From contig NZ_WWHU01000001.1 in the NCBI RefSeq assembly GCF_009862785.1, positions 3,410,001 through 3,474,000 on the forward strand: a stretch of DNA of 64,000 nucleotides, given 5' to 3'. Below the pieces are notes generated by a model, which saw only the letters and a program-made list of their open reading frames with translations, was not told where the DNA came from and searched no databases. The DNA is from Gordonia sp. SID5947. GTDB lineage: Bacteria > Actinomycetota > Actinomycetes > Mycobacteriales > Mycobacteriaceae. The position numbers and the translations under genes are program-made. This document shows positions 37,241 through 50,045 of this stretch, piece by piece; positions within the stretch are counted from its first letter, which is position 1; every line of letters begins with the position of its first letter.

Positions 37241-38740
37241 ATGAGTGATCGCGATACGTTTGGCGAGGTCTGGCAAAGCGTGGTGGCCGAGCTCAACAAC
37301 GATGCCGCCGCCCACGACCACGAGCCGTTGACCCGCCAGCAGAAGGCATGGCTCTCGCTCGTCCAGCCACTCACCCTCGCCGAGGGCTTCGCGCTGCTCA
37401 CCGTTCCGACCCCCCTCGTCCAGGAACAGATCGAACGCAATCTTCGCGACACCATCCGGTCTGCGCTCAGCCGGCACCTCGGCCAGCCCGTCGACCTCGG
37501 CGTCCGCATCTCCACCCCCGTGGTCGAGGAGACGCTGCCCGAACCAGTGGCGCCGTCCACCGAACGGTCCGATTCCGCCGTGGCCACCGTGACGCCCCCG
37601 GCGCCCGCCCAGAGCGGCTTCGACGGACGACCGGAACGTGCCACCTCCTCGGAGCCTGCCGACTGGTCGACCTACTTTGCCGAACGGCCGACCGCCGGAC
37701 AGTCTCCCTCGAGTGCCAACCTGAGTCCCAAGTACACGTTCGACACCTTTGTCATCGGCGCCTCGAACCGGTTCGCCCATGCGTCGGCCGTGGCGGTTGC
37801 CGAGGCACCCGCCCGCGCCTACAACCCGTTGTTCATCTGGGGCGAATCCGGCCTCGGCAAGACCCACCTGCTGCATGCGGCCGGGCATTACGCACAGCGA
37901 CTGTTTCCCGGGATGCGGGTGAAGTACGTATCCACCGAGGAATTCACCAACGACTTCATCAACTCGCTGCGTGACGACCGGCGGGTCGCGTTCAAACGGC
38001 GTTACCGCGACGTCGATGTCCTTCTCGTCGACGACATCCAGTTCCTGATCGGCAAAGAAGGTATCCAGGAAGAGTTCTTCCACACCTTCAACACGCTGCA
38101 CAACGCGAGTAAGCAGATCGTCGTGTCGTCCGATCGCCCACCGAAACAGCTTGCAACACTTGAGGATCGGCTCCGGACCCGATTCGAGTGGGGCCTCATC
38201 ACCGATGTCCAACCGCCCGATCTGGAGACTCGGATCGCGATCCTGCGCAAGAAGGCGCAGATGGACAACATCGCCGTGCCCGACGACGTGCTCGAACTCA
38301 TCGCGTCGAAGATCGAACGCAACATCCGCGAGCTCGAGGGCGCCCTCATCCGGGTCACCGCCTTCGCCTCACTCAACAACGCCGACCTCGACAAGTCCCT
38401 CGCCGAGGTCGTCCTACAGGCGTTGCTGCCCAATTCCGGGACGCTCGAGGTCAGTGCGGCGAGCATCCTGGCCATCACCGCGGAGTACTTCGATATCTCG
38501 GTCGAGGAACTCCGCGGCCCCGGCAAGACCCGATCGATCGCGCAGGCACGTCAGATCTCCATGTACCTCTGCCGTGAGCTGACCGACCTGTCACTCCCGA
38601 AGATCGGCGAGACGTTCGACCGCGACCACACGACGGTCATGTACGCCGAGCGCAAGATCCGCAAGGAGATGGCCGAGCGACGCAAGGTCTACGACCACGT
38701 CCAGGAACTCACCGCGCGCATCAAACAACGCGCCGTCTGA
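37241..38740 (+). CDS. dnaA: Chromosomal replication initiator DnaA
   Basis: 499 residues from the ATG at 37241. Domain I ([11 protein letters not shown]) binds helicase partners, domain II is Pro/Thr-rich, domain III is the AAA+ ATPase with [11 protein letters not shown] (Walker A) and [10 protein letters not shown] (Walker B), and domain IV holds the DNA-binding motif [14 protein letters not shown]. The best ribosome binding site (37206-37213) matches an ATG at 37224, whose frame ends after five codons (MSDAP). One extra C in ACCG would fuse that ATG to dnaA as [13 protein letters not shown], so the true start may be 37224. DnaA opens oriC in its ATP form. Confidence 0.96.
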   Translation: MSDRDTFGEVWQSVVAELNNDAAAHDHEPLTRQQKAWLSLVQPLTLAEGFALLTVPTPLVQEQIERNLRDTIRSALSRHLGQPVDLGVRISTPVVEETLPEPVAPSTERSDSAVATVTPPAPAQSGFDGRPERATSSEPADWSTYFAERPTAGQSPSSANLSPKYTFDTFVIGASNRFAHASAVAVAEAPARAYNPLFIWGESGLGKTHLLHAAGHYAQRLFPGMRVKYVSTEEFTNDFINSLRDDRRVAFKRRYRDVDVLLVDDIQFLIGKEGIQEEFFHTFNTLHNASKQIVVSSDRPPKQLATLEDRLRTRFEWGLITDVQPPDLETRIAILRKKAQMDNIAVPDDVLELIASKIERNIRELEGALIRVTAFASLNNADLDKSLAEVVLQALLPNSGTLEVSAASILAITAEYFDISVEELRGPGKTRSIAQARQISMYLCRELTDLSLPKIGETFDRDHTTVMYAERKIRKEMAERRKVYDHVQELTARIKQRAV

Positions 38741-38799
38741 GCCCGACCGGCACCAACTCTCGACTCGAACCACAGGGTTTGTCATGCACGGATCCGCTG

Positions 38800-39090
38800 G
38801 ATCCGGGCCGATTCGGCGACAGATTGTTGTCATCACCAGATGTGGATAACCCTCGGGATAACCAGCGCTCGCCTGTGCAGCAAGCGTGGAGCGTCATTGA
38901 ACAGTCGCCGGACTCCACATGAACGAGTGAACGCCTCCACAGATATCCACCGCGGGTCCACAAGCGCCCGTCCGCCGTGACCAGCCACGATCGCCGTTTG
39001 TGCACAGATCCACAGGCCCTATTACTGTCATGGATCCTTCTCTAAAGAATCTCTTCTAAGAGAAGGGACTGTGCACAGTGAGCACTCGAG
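38800..39090. other. oriC: Chromosomal origin oriC (dnaA-dnaN gap)
   Basis: A cluster of DnaA boxes lies in this 587 bp gap: a perfect TGTGGATAA at 38841-38849 and near matches GCCTCCACA (38933-38941), ATATCCACC (38943-38951), GGGTCCACA (38954-38962), TTGTGCACA (38998-39006), AGATCCACA (39006-39014) and CTGTGCACA on either strand near 39069-39078. An AT-richer segment with the inverted repeat CCTTCTCT/AGAGAAGG (39036-39066) is a candidate unwinding element. The place, between dnaA and dnaN, is where mycobacterial oriC lies. Confidence 0.8.
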
Positions 39091-39327
39091 CGTGCCGAGC
39101 CCGGCGACATCGTCGCGTTCAGTTCCCCCCAACACCTCCCCGTCTGGCACCCTCGTTCTACAGTGGAATCCCCACCCGGAATCCCATTCGCACAAGCGCG
39201 TGGAACTCCGGCGGGAATCCCCATGCGAACCGCTCACGCACTCGCGCCGGGTCGATCCGGATCGGTGCTCGGCGGATTCGGGTGGACGGGGCGAGAGTCA
39301 GCAGACGAAGAAGGGCAACCACCCAGC
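39091..39327. promoter_or_regulatory. dnaN leader region
   Basis: About 240 bp upstream of dnaN with no credible gene; the dnaN frame is open through part of it but has no similarity before ATG 39328. GAAGAAGGG just ahead of the ATG is the probable ribosome binding site. The promoter cannot be pinned down. Confidence 0.5.
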
Positions 39328-40500
39328 ATGAAGTTCCGTGTCGCGCGTGACGAGTTCGCAGATTCCGTTGCCTGGGTGGCCCGCAGCCTGCCTGCCCGCC
39401 CGCCGGTTCCGGTCCTCGGATGTGTTGTTCTCACCGTCGGCGATGGCGGTGGCCTCGAGGTCTCGGGGTTCGATTACGAGGTGTCCGCCCAGGAGACCGT
39501 CGCAGCCGAAGTCGCCGAGCCCGGCAAGGTGCTCGTCTCCGGGCGACTTCTCGCCGACATCACCAAGGCGCTGCCCAACAAGCCGGTCGACGTGAGCCTC
39601 GACGGCACGCGTGTGGCCATTGCCTGTGGCAGTGCGAAATTCTCCCTGCCCACGATGCCGGTCGAGGACTATCCGGAACTGCCCACCCCGCCGTCGGTCA
39701 CCGGAACCATCCCCGCACAGATTTTTGCCGAGGCGATCGGGCAGGTGGCCGTCGCCGCCGGCCGCGACGACACACTTCCGATGTTGACCGGTGTGCGCGT
39801 GGAGATCGAGGGCAATCGTGTGGTCCTGGCCGCCACCGACCGGTTCCGACTGGCCGTTCGCGAGCTGGAGTGGGATCCGTCCGCCCCCGACACCACCGGT
39901 GCGGTGCTGGTGCCCGCCAAGACCCTCTCCGAAAGCGCTCGGACTGCGGGATCCGAGTCCACCGGCCAGATCTCGTTGGCATTCGGTACCGGATCCGGCA
40001 TCGGTGGCGAAGGGATCCTCGGGATCCTCGGCGAGACGAAGCGCACCACCACCCGGTTGCTCGACGCCGAGTTCCCCAAGTTCCGTCAGCTGCTGCCGGC
40101 CAGCCACACCGCGATCGCGACCATCGAGAGCGCACCGCTGATCGAGGCGATCAAGCGTGTCGCCCTCGTCGCCGAGCGCGGTGCGCAGGTGCGGATGGAG
40201 TTCAGCGAAGGCACTCTGCTCTTGACCGCAGGCGGAGACGAGGCCGGCAAGGCCGAGGAGGAACTCGCCGTGCAGTTCCACGGTGAGCCCTTGACCATCG
40301 CATTCAATCCCGGGTACCTGCAGGACGGGCTGTCGGCCATCGGCGTCGCCTCGGTGGATTTCGGATTCACCACGCCGAGCCGGCCGGCGGTGCTGCGTCC
40401 GTCGACCGGCGAAGAGCCGGTGGCCGACGAGTCCGGCGCATTCGTCGCACCCGACAGTGTCTTCACCTACCTGCTGATGCCGGTACGGCTTCCGGGCTGA
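39328..40500 (+). CDS. dnaN: DNA polymerase III beta sliding clamp
   Basis: 390 residues from the ATG at 39328 ([20 protein letters not shown]). The protein has the three repeated clamp domains: the first begins at the start and includes [12 protein letters not shown], the second begins near residue 125 ([20 protein letters not shown] with [14 protein letters not shown]), and the third ends in the typical [13 protein letters not shown]-terminus. It tethers polymerase III and other enzymes to DNA. It is followed by gnd after 48 bp. Confidence 0.97.
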   Translation: MKFRVARDEFADSVAWVARSLPARPPVPVLGCVVLTVGDGGGLEVSGFDYEVSAQETVAAEVAEPGKVLVSGRLLADITKALPNKPVDVSLDGTRVAIACGSAKFSLPTMPVEDYPELPTPPSVTGTIPAQIFAEAIGQVAVAAGRDDTLPMLTGVRVEIEGNRVVLAATDRFRLAVRELEWDPSAPDTTGAVLVPAKTLSESARTAGSESTGQISLAFGTGSGIGGEGILGILGETKRTTTRLLDAEFPKFRQLLPASHTAIATIESAPLIEAIKRVALVAERGAQVRMEFSEGTLLLTAGGDEAGKAEEELAVQFHGEPLTIAFNPGYLQDGLSAIGVASVDFGFTTPSRPAVLRPSTGEEPVADESGAFVAPDSVFTYLLMPVRLPG

Positions 40501-40548
40501 CCTGCGGATCCGTCACATACCCAATCGCCACCGAGCGGAGGATCGTCG

Positions 40549-41475
40549 ATGCAACTCGGACTGGTCGGTCTCGGCAAGATGGGTGCCAACATGCGCACCC
40601 GGATCCAGGAGGCCGGACACCAGGTCGTCGGCTATGACCCACGGCCGGAGGTGTCCGACGTCGGCTCGCTCTCGGAGATGATCGCCGCGCTCGAGACGCC
40701 GAGGGTGATCTGGGTGATGGTGCCGTCGGGGGATCCGACGCGTTCCACGGTGACCGAACTCGCCGGCCTGCTCGATGCCGGTGACCTGGTGATCGACGGT
40801 GGAAATTCCAAGTACACCGATGACCTTCCGAATGCGCAGGCGTTGGGGGACAAGGGAATCGGTTACATCGACTGCGGTGTGTCGGGTGGCGTCTGGGGTC
40901 TGGAGAACGGCTACGGACTGATGGCAGGCGGCAGCGATGACGACGTCGCGCGGGCGATGCCGATCTTCGACGCACTGCGGCCACCCGGCGATCGTGCCGA
41001 CGGTTTCGTCCACGCCGGTCCGGTCGGCGCAGGTCATTACGCCAAGATGGTGCACAACGGAGTCGAATACGGGCTGATGCACGCCTACGGTGAGGGCTAC
41101 GAATTGCTCTGCGCCGAACCGCTGATCACCGATGTCGAGGGCACCCTCCGGGCATGGACGCAGGGGACTGTCGTGCGGTCCTGGCTGTTGGAACTGCTGG
41201 TCCGGGCATTGCAGGAGGATCCGGGATTCTCCGAGATCTCCGACTACACCACCGATTCCGGCGAGGGACGATGGACCGTCGAGGAGGCCATCCGGCATTC
41301 GGTGCCGGCAAACGTCATCTCGGCGGCGTTGTTCGCCCGATTCGCATCACGTCAGGATCAGGGATCACCGGCGCTGAAGGCGGTATCGGCGCTGCGTAAC
41401 CAGTTCGGCGGACACGCGGTCACCGACAAGCAGGGGCGTTCGGTCGGCGAAACCGGTACGCCCCTCGCGGATTGA
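40549..41475 (+). CDS. gnd: 6-phosphogluconate dehydrogenase, decarboxylating (short form)
   Basis: 308 residues, the short bacterial form rather than the about 470-residue one. The N-terminal NAD(P)-binding motif GLVGLGKMGANM is followed by VIDGGNSKYTDD and DCGVSGGVWGLENGYGLM; the catalytic Lys lies in AGHYAKMVHNGVEYG. It oxidises 6-phosphogluconate to ribulose 5-phosphate. The ATG is preceded by GGAGGATC. Being placed between dnaN and recF is a known oddity of many actinobacteria. The recF GTG starts 2 bp after the gnd stop. Confidence 0.93.
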   Translation: MQLGLVGLGKMGANMRTRIQEAGHQVVGYDPRPEVSDVGSLSEMIAALETPRVIWVMVPSGDPTRSTVTELAGLLDAGDLVIDGGNSKYTDDLPNAQALGDKGIGYIDCGVSGGVWGLENGYGLMAGGSDDDVARAMPIFDALRPPGDRADGFVHAGPVGAGHYAKMVHNGVEYGLMHAYGEGYELLCAEPLITDVEGTLRAWTQGTVVRSWLLELLVRALQEDPGFSEISDYTTDSGEGRWTVEEAIRHSVPANVISAALFARFASRQDQGSPALKAVSALRNQFGGHAVTDKQGRSVGETGTPLAD

Positions 41476-41476
41476 C

Positions 41477-42669
41477 GTGTTCGTTCGCGACCTGCGTCTG
41501 CGCGACTTCCGGTCCTGGCGCGAGATCGAGCTGACCCTCCGGCCTGAACCGACCATCTTTGTGGGCCGCAACGGATTCGGGAAGACGAACCTGCTCGAGG
41601 CCGTCTTCTATCTGGCGCATCTGAGGTCACATCGGGTCAGTTCCGATGCGCCGCTGGTCCACAGTGGTGCCGACGCGGCCCTCGTCACGTCGACGGTGGA
41701 GAACGCCGGACGCGAACTGACCGTGCAATTGCAGATCAAGGCCGAGGGTGCCAACAAGGCAACCGTGAACGGCAGCCCGTCGCGTCGATCGCGTGACATC
41801 CTCGGGATCCTTCGTGCGGTGATGTTCGCACCGGAAGACCTCATGCTGATCCGCGGCGACCCGTCGGATCGCCGACGCTTCATCGACGAATTGGTCGCGC
41901 AACGTGGACCACGTTGGGCAGCAACGCGTTCCGACTACGATCGCGTTCTTCGCCAGCGATCCGCGCTGCTGAAGACCGCCGGGTCCGCGTTGCGACGGGG
42001 TGGATCCGACGCGGATTCGGTGATCAGCACTCTCGACGTGTGGGATGGTCAACTCGCCGATCTGGGTGGCCAGGTGACCGCAGCGAGGATCGAGGTGCTG
42101 AGGGACCTCACCCCCACGTGACGGAGTCCTATGCGGCCATCGCGCCGCACTCGCGTGCGGCCGGTCTGGCATACCGTGCTGCCGCCGGAGCCGATGTGGT
42201 GCCCGAGCCCGATGCTCCGGTCTCGGCCGAGGAGATCAGTGAGATCCTGCTGGCGCGTCTTGGCGAACTGCGACCCAAAGAGATCGACCGCGGCGTCAGT
42301 CTGGTCGGTCCACACCGCGACGACATCGACATCGTGCTCGGCGATGACGTCGCGAAGGGTTTCGCGAGCCACGGCGAATCATGGTCGCTGGCCCTGGCCC
42401 TACGCCTCGGATCCGTCGAGCTGGTCCGGGCCGATGGTGTGGAGCCGGTGATCATGCTCGACGACGTGTTCGCCGAACTGGACGCGCAGCGCCGAGCGCA
42501 ACTCGTGGCCTTCACCGAATCCGCCGAGCAGTTGTTGGTCACCGCTGCCGTCGCGGACGACATCCCATCGGCCATCGCGGGTCGACGCGTCAATGTCGAC
42601 GTGACGGAGGAGAATGGGTCCCGACGCTCGTTCGTGAGCGGCGACGACATGGGGGAGGGCTCCACATGA
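41477..42669 (+). pseudogene. recF: DNA replication/repair protein RecF, split by one-base frameshift
   Basis: An SMC-type ATPase that loads RecA at gaps. The first part holds LRLRDFRSWREIEL and the Walker A GRNGFGKTN (about residues 30-38), and ends by a premature stop at 42119-42121. The second part, in another frame, has the signature motif and Walker B ([16 protein letters not shown]). At the C5 run 42111-42115 one extra C gives RDLTPHVTESYAAIAPHS, joining both parts into 397 residues, the normal length. It follows gnd and overlaps the DUF721 start (ATGA). Probably a sequencing error. Confidence 0.9.
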
Positions 42670-43229
42670 GCGACGACTCGGCCGCGCCCGACCGGCCGGA
42701 TGGCACCGGTTCACCGTCGTCCGGCTATGAACTCGCGCGACAGGCGCTCGAGGAGGCGCGTGCCGCTGCACGCGCCGCCGGCAAGTCCGTCGGCCAGGGA
42801 CGTTCCTCGCCGATCACAGGTCCTCGCCGCACCGCAGGCCGCCGTCGGCGCTGGTCCGGCTCCGGCCCCGACGGTCGTGACCCACAGCCGCTGGGACGCC
42901 TTGCCGGCCACATCGCCAAGGAACGTGGCTGGGAGCCGCGTATCGGTGAGGGCACTCTGTTCGGCATGTGGGAGCAGATCGTCGGCACCGACATCGCCAC
43001 GCACGCGCGGCCAACAACGCTGAGCGACAACGTCTTACACATCCAGGCCGAATCCACCGCGTGGGCCACACAGCTCCGGTACATGCAGTCGACCATCCTG
43101 GCGAAGATCGCCGCCGCCGTCGGTGACGGGATGGTGACGAGTCTGCGGATCACCGGTCCCAAGGCGCCGTCGTGGCGCAAGGGACCCAAACACATCTCCG
43201 GCCGGGGTCCGCGGGACACCTACGGTTGA
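42666..43229 (+). CDS. DUF721 family protein (Rv0004 type)
   Basis: 187 residues; the ATG overlaps the recF stop and GGGGGAGGG lies upstream. The C-terminal domain has the DUF721 pattern: [18 protein letters not shown], then [19 protein letters not shown]. The N-terminal 80 residues are basic and low-complexity. Its place between recF and gyrB is conserved in Mycobacteriales. The family is suspected of nucleic-acid or replication-related roles, but function is not known. Confidence 0.9.
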   Translation: MSDDSAAPDRPDGTGSPSSGYELARQALEEARAAARAAGKSVGQGRSSPITGPRRTAGRRRRWSGSGPDGRDPQPLGRLAGHIAKERGWEPRIGEGTLFGMWEQIVGTDIATHARPTTLSDNVLHIQAESTAWATQLRYMQSTILAKIAAAVGDGMVTSLRITGPKAPSWRKGPKHISGRGPRDTYG

Positions 43230-45626
<2,397 letters not shown>

Positions 45627-45637
45627 CGCCATTCGCC

Positions 45638-45677
45638 GGTTGAGGTGCGAGGAGCGCGAGCGACGAGCCTCGAAACC
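45638..45677. repeat. Imperfect palindrome, REP-like, between gyrB and gyrA
   Basis: A 40 bp element beginning GGTTGAGGTGCGAGGAGC and ending GACGAGCCTCGAAACC. The ends pair (GGTT.GAGG with CCTCGAAACC) and the middle holds GCGAG repeats. I recall this GAGG...GCGAGCGACGAGCCTCGAAACC type as dispersed in Gordonia and relatives; a similar but weaker match, GGCTCGCTTCGCTCGCACCTCAGG, occurs at about 59248-59271. Confidence 0.6.
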
Positions 45678-45727
45678 CTTGATGACCGCGAATCTCGACT
45701 CTTTGTCGCTGAAGGGAAACCGAAGAC

Positions 45728-48232
45728 ATGACTGACACCACGCTGCCACCCGCCGACGGGGCCGGCGACCGGATCGAACCGGTCGACCTCGGCCAGGAGA
45801 TGCAGAACAGCTACATCGATTACGCGATGAGCGTGATCGTGGGTCGCGCACTCCCGGAGGTCCGCGACGGACTCAAGCCGGTGCACCGCCGACTGCTCTA
45901 CGCGTCCTTCGACGCGGGTTTCCGACCCGATCGTAGTTACGTGAAATCGGCCAAACCCGTTGCGGAGACGATGGGTAACTATCACCCGCACGGTGATAGC
46001 GCCATCTACGACGCGTTGGTACGCCTGGCGCAGCCGTGGTCGATGCGCTATCCGCTCATCGACGGGCAGGGCAACTTCGGATCCCGTGGCAACGACGGTG
46101 CGGCCGCCATGCGTTACACCGAGGCCCGTCTCACGCCACTGGCCATGGAGATGCTGCGCGATATCGACAAGGAGACAGTCGATTTCACGCCCAACTACGA
46201 TGGCAAGACCAACGAGCCGACTGTTCTTCCGTCGCGTATCCCGAATCTGCTGATCAACGGATCCGGCGGTATCGCGGTGGGTATGGCGACCAATATTCCG
46301 CCGCACAACCTGAACGAGGTTGCCGCCGCGGTCTTCTGGGCCCTCGACAATCCGGACGCCGACGACGAGGCTTTGCTCGCCGCGTGCATGGATTGCGTCA
46401 AGGGCCCCGATTTCCCCACCGCTGCACTCATCGTCGGCGGCCAGGGGATCAAGGACGCCTACACCACCGGGCGCGGCAGCGTCCGGATGCGCAGCGTCGT
46501 CGACATCGAGGAGAACAAGGGCACCACGACCCTCGTCGTCACCGAGCTGCCGTACCAGGTCAACCCCGACAACCTGATCCAATCGATCGCCGAGCAGGTC
46601 AACGAAGGAAAGCTCAAGGGCATCAGCAGGATCGAGGATCAGTCCTCGGACCGTGCGGGTATGCGCATCGTCGTCACGTTGCGCCGCGACGCCGTGGCGA
46701 AGGTCGTCCTGAACAACCTGTACAAGCACAGCCAGCTGCAGACCAGCTTCGGTGTCAACATGCTGTCCATCGTCGACGGTGTGCCGCGGACCCTGCGTCT
46801 CGATCAGATGATCCGGTACTACGTGGCGCACCAGATCGACGTGATCGTGCGGCGGACCCGGTACTTGCTGCGCAAGGCCGAAGAACGTGCCCACATCCTG
46901 CGTGGTCTCGTCAAAGCGCTCGACGCGCTCGACGAGGTGATCGCATTGATCCGTGCGTCGGCCAACACCGAGTCCGCGCGCACCGGACTGATGGACCTGC
47001 TGGAGATCGACGAGATCCAGGCAGATGCCATCCTCGCGATGCAGCTGCGCAGGCTCTCTGCCTTGGAGCGGCAGAAGATCGTCGACGAACTCGCCGAGAT
47101 CGAGCGTGAGATCGCCGATTACAAGGACATCCTGGACAAGCCGGAGCGGCAGCGGGCAATCGTTCGCGACGAGCTCGCCGAGGTGGTCGAGAAGTACGGC
47201 GACGAGCGTCGCACCAAGATCATCGCCGCTGACGGTGACGTCTCCGACGAGGATCTGATCGCACGCGAAGACGTCGTCGTGACGATCACCGAGACCGGTT
47301 ATGCCAAGCGGACCAGGACCGATCTCTATCGCAGTCAGCGCCGTGGCGGCAAGGGCGTGCAAGGTGCCGGCCTCAAGCAGGACGACATCGTCAAGCACTT
47401 CTTCGTCAGCTCGACACACGACTGGATTCTGTTCTTCACCACCAAGGGACGCGTGTACCGCGCCAAGGCGTACGAGTTGCCCGAGGCGAACCGCACGGCT
47501 CGTGGCCAGCACGTGGCCAACTTGCTGGCCTTCCAGCCGGAGGAGCGGATCGCACAGGTCATTCAGTTGAAGACCTATCAGGATGCGCCGTATCTGGTGC
47601 TCGCCACCCGCAACGGGCTCGTCAAGAAGTCCAAGCTGGAAGACTTCGACTCGAACCGTTCAGGCGGCATCGCAGCCATCAATCTGCGCGGTGAGGACGA
47701 GCTCGTCGGCGCGCAGTTGTGCAGTGCCGATGACGATCTGCTGCTGGTGTCGCAGAAGGGGCAGTCGATCCGATTCCACGCCGATGACGAAGCACTGCGG
47801 CCGATGGGTCGACAGACCTCCGGTGTGCAGGGCATGCGTTTCAACGGCGACGACGAACTCCTGTCGCTCAACGTGGTCCGCGAGGGCACCTACCTGCTGG
47901 TCGCGACCTCCGGTGGCTACGCGAAGCGGACCGCGATGGACGATTACCCCGTCCAGGGGCGCGGCGGCAAGGGCGTGTTGACCATCCAGCACGACCGTCG
48001 GCGTGGCGAGATCGTCGGTGCGTTGATAGTCGACGATGATTCGGAGTTGTACGCGATCACGTCGGGTGGAGGGGTGATCCGGACCGGTGCCAAGCAGGTC
48101 CGACGTGCTGGTCGGCAGACCAAGGGTGTGCGCCTGATGAACCTGGGCGAGGGCACCACGTTGCTCGCGATAGCCCGCAACGCGGACGAACCGGACGAAG
48201 AACTCGATGGATCGGCGGGTTCGGGCAAGTAG
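45728..48232 (+). CDS. gyrA: DNA gyrase subunit A
   Basis: 834 residues. The breakage-reunion domain includes the active Tyr130 in [12 protein letters not shown]. The quinolone region reads [10 protein letters not shown] at residues 86-95, with Ser91 and Asp95 at the two main resistance positions, i.e. the sensitive residues. The GyrA box QRRGGKGV is near residue 538, and six C-terminal beta-pinwheel blades follow (repeats like [10 protein letters not shown] and GRGGKGVLT). Forms the gyrase A2B2 tetramer with GyrB. Confidence 0.98.
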   Translation: MTDTTLPPADGAGDRIEPVDLGQEMQNSYIDYAMSVIVGRALPEVRDGLKPVHRRLLYASFDAGFRPDRSYVKSAKPVAETMGNYHPHGDSAIYDALVRLAQPWSMRYPLIDGQGNFGSRGNDGAAAMRYTEARLTPLAMEMLRDIDKETVDFTPNYDGKTNEPTVLPSRIPNLLINGSGGIAVGMATNIPPHNLNEVAAAVFWALDNPDADDEALLAACMDCVKGPDFPTAALIVGGQGIKDAYTTGRGSVRMRSVVDIEENKGTTTLVVTELPYQVNPDNLIQSIAEQVNEGKLKGISRIEDQSSDRAGMRIVVTLRRDAVAKVVLNNLYKHSQLQTSFGVNMLSIVDGVPRTLRLDQMIRYYVAHQIDVIVRRTRYLLRKAEERAHILRGLVKALDALDEVIALIRASANTESARTGLMDLLEIDEIQADAILAMQLRRLSALERQKIVDELAEIEREIADYKDILDKPERQRAIVRDELAEVVEKYGDERRTKIIAADGDVSDEDLIAREDVVVTITETGYAKRTRTDLYRSQRRGGKGVQGAGLKQDDIVKHFFVSSTHDWILFFTTKGRVYRAKAYELPEANRTARGQHVANLLAFQPEERIAQVIQLKTYQDAPYLVLATRNGLVKKSKLEDFDSNRSGGIAAINLRGEDELVGAQLCSADDDLLLVSQKGQSIRFHADDEALRPMGRQTSGVQGMRFNGDDELLSLNVVREGTYLLVATSGGYAKRTAMDDYPVQGRGGKGVLTIQHDRRRGEIVGALIVDDDSELYAITSGGGVIRTGAKQVRRAGRQTKGVRLMNLGEGTTLLAIARNADEPDEELDGSAGSGK

Positions 48233-48298
48233 CGTCCGGGCTCGGCGACCGGTAGCAGTTAGTGTGGGTCATACGACCACCGAATGAGGGAAATGCCA

Positions 48299-49267
48299 GT
48301 GAGCTCACCGAACACACCGGACGACAAGAAGCCGACAAACGGGGATGTCGGTCCTCATGCGGCCTCTGGTCCGGGTGCACAGGCGCCCGGTGCTTCCGGA
48401 GCCGGTAGTGGACCGAATTCGCATGGATCGGCTCACGGTCCGGCGAGCGGTCCCGGAGGTCTCGTGCCGCCGTGGCAGCGGGGCCCCAACGGCACCGCCG
48501 CCGGGCAGGCGCCGACCGGGCCGAATGGATCACCGCAGCACGGCGACGGGTCCAACGGCACCGCACATCAGCCGGGTCCGCCACCGCGGGGCATCGTGAG
48601 TGCCACGGCGGCCGCCAGCATGGCAGGCCAGCAGGCCCCGATCACCAAGCTCGACGATCCCCGTGGCGATTCGGCGTCGTCGAACTTCCGCGGTGAATCG
48701 AGTGGGCCGCGGGGGAGTACTGCGACCGCCACCGAGGAGACGGAGAAGTTCGTCGAGTCACCGACTCGGCACATCGAGCGCGACGAACTGCCCGGGGAGA
48801 AGCTGCCGAACCTCGATGCCATCCACCATGTGAACTCGCCGTCCGGCACGTCCAGCACGCAGCAGACGAGCACCCGCTCGGCGCCGACGTCGATCGGCGG
48901 CCGGCCGCTCCGTGCGGCCGTCCAGATCCGCCGTATCGACCCGTGGGCGACTTTCAAGATCGCCGCTGTGTTGTCCGTGGCCGGCTTCCTGATCTGGATG
49001 ATCTCGGTGGCCGTGCTCTATCTGATCCTCGACGGCATGGGGGTGTGGGACCAGGTCAACAGTTCGTTCGGAACGCTGGTCACCGCAGATGGATCCAGCA
49101 GCGAGGGTGACATCATCGGGGCAGGCTCGGTGTTCGGTTGGGCGGTGCTCCTGGGTGCCATCAACGCGATCCTGCTGACCGCGCTCGCGACCATCGGCGC
49201 CTACATCTACAACCTCTGCGCCGACATGATCGGTGGCGCCGAGGTGACGCTCGCGGATCTGGACTGA
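48299..49267 (+). CDS. DUF3566 membrane protein (Rv0007 type)
   Basis: 322 residues from the GTG at 48299 with GAGGG (48286-48290) at good spacing; the ATG at 48284 is an alternative. The first 210 residues are Gly/Pro/Ser-rich and probably disordered. The C-terminal part is the DUF3566 domain: a conserved [20 protein letters not shown] entry, then two membrane helices ([15 protein letters not shown] and [21 protein letters not shown]). Homologues act with gyrase genes only by location; Rv0007 has been tied to division and stress but mechanism is unclear. Confidence 0.88.
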   Translation: MSSPNTPDDKKPTNGDVGPHAASGPGAQAPGASGAGSGPNSHGSAHGPASGPGGLVPPWQRGPNGTAAGQAPTGPNGSPQHGDGSNGTAHQPGPPPRGIVSATAAASMAGQQAPITKLDDPRGDSASSNFRGESSGPRGSTATATEETEKFVESPTRHIERDELPGEKLPNLDAIHHVNSPSGTSSTQQTSTRSAPTSIGGRPLRAAVQIRRIDPWATFKIAAVLSVAGFLIWMISVAVLYLILDGMGVWDQVNSSFGTLVTADGSSSEGDIIGAGSVFGWAVLLGAINAILLTALATIGAYIYNLCADMIGGAEVTLADLD

Positions 49268-49299
49268 CGTCCTTTCCGCCTCGAGTAGGGGCAACGACC

Positions 49300-49515
49300 G
49301 TCGTGTCCCGCCCGAGTGGTTGCGGCGGCGGTCGTGTCCCTCCCGAATGGTGGTGGCGGCGGTGGTGTCCCCTTCCGCTGTTCGAGTGGGTGAGGGCAGC
49401 CCGTCCCGTTTCACTGTTCCAGTGGCGGTGAGTGCGGCCGTGTCCCCTTCCGTCGGCCGAGTGGCGGCGGACGCAGTCGCGTCCCGTTCCGTCGGCCGAA
49501 TAGCGGCGACGAAGG
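49300..49515. repeat. Degenerate GC-rich tandem repeats before tRNA-Ile
   Basis: Five or six related units of about 35-50 bp each have a GTGTCCC or CGTCCCG core, a CCGAGTGGCGGCG-like core and variable joints; the clearest are near 49450-49515, with two CCGTCGGCCGAAT/GAGT copies. No gene covers the region. It may be a relic of a repeat-rich coding region or spacer. Confidence 0.55.
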
Positions 49516-49592
49516 AGCCGCGAATCGAGGCCCCCCGACCACCCGTTTTGTATGTTCGGGCTTCGGTCGGGTAATCTCACACCTCGGTTCAA

Positions 49593-49666
49593 GGGCCTAT
49601 AGCTCAGGCGGTTAGAGCGCTTCGCTGATAACGAAGAGGTCGGAGGTTCAAGTCCTCCTAGGCCCA
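49593..49666 (+). tRNA. ileT: tRNA-Ile (GAT)
   Basis: 74 nt cloverleaf. Acceptor GGGCCTA pairs with TAGGCCC; D-arm TAGCTCAGGCGGTTAGAGC; anticodon loop CTGATAA with anticodon GAT; T-arm GGAGGTTCAAGTCCTCC; discriminator A. The 3' CCA is not encoded. Same place as in M. tuberculosis, after gyrA and Rv0007. Confidence 0.97.
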
Positions 49667-49726
49667 CTGCGAGAGGTGTTCCGCACACCCGATTCGCACC
49701 CAGTTCGGCCATCATCTGGCCGGCAC

Positions 49727-49802
49727 GGGGCCTTAGCTCAGTTGGTAGAGCGCTGCCTTTGCAAGGCAGATGTCAGGAGTTCGAATCTCCTAGGCTCCAC
49801 CA
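49727..49802 (+). tRNA. alaT: tRNA-Ala (TGC)
   Basis: Acceptor GGGGCCT pairs with AGGCTCC (one G-T wobble); anticodon loop TTTGCAA with anticodon TGC; T-arm AGGAGTTCGAATCTCCT; discriminator A at 49799 followed by an encoded CCA (49800-49802). It lies 60 bp after tRNA-Ile and directly precedes the accessory cassette. Confidence 0.97.
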
Positions 49803-50045
49803 TTTCGGCCTATCTTGATCTCATCTGGTTAGCGTTCGGGCCCTTTGGGCTCGGCGTGAGCTGTCCCTCATGGACACCTCGGTTCTCGTTAGAAGTCCTC
49901 TGCGTGCCAAAAGTCGACGACGACCTATGGGCGTTTGCGATGCAACTCTCGCGACGACGCCGCCTGCAAGGGGGTGTGCGTCAGGAGATCGGCTACGTTA
50001 GGGGGGTTGTCGGTGTCGACGTCGTACTTGGGGGCGAAGGTCTAG
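49803..50045. other. Region between tRNA-Ala and the secreted-protein gene, no gene seen
   Basis: About 240 bp. An open frame crosses it but would include the tRNA gene, so it is not believable. No repeat of the tRNA end and no integrase remnant is seen, so an attachment site is not supported. Confidence 0.5.

Noticed and set aside
46010..46020. Quinolone resistance in gyrA
   Set aside because: Ser91 and Asp95 are the sensitive residues at the main positions.
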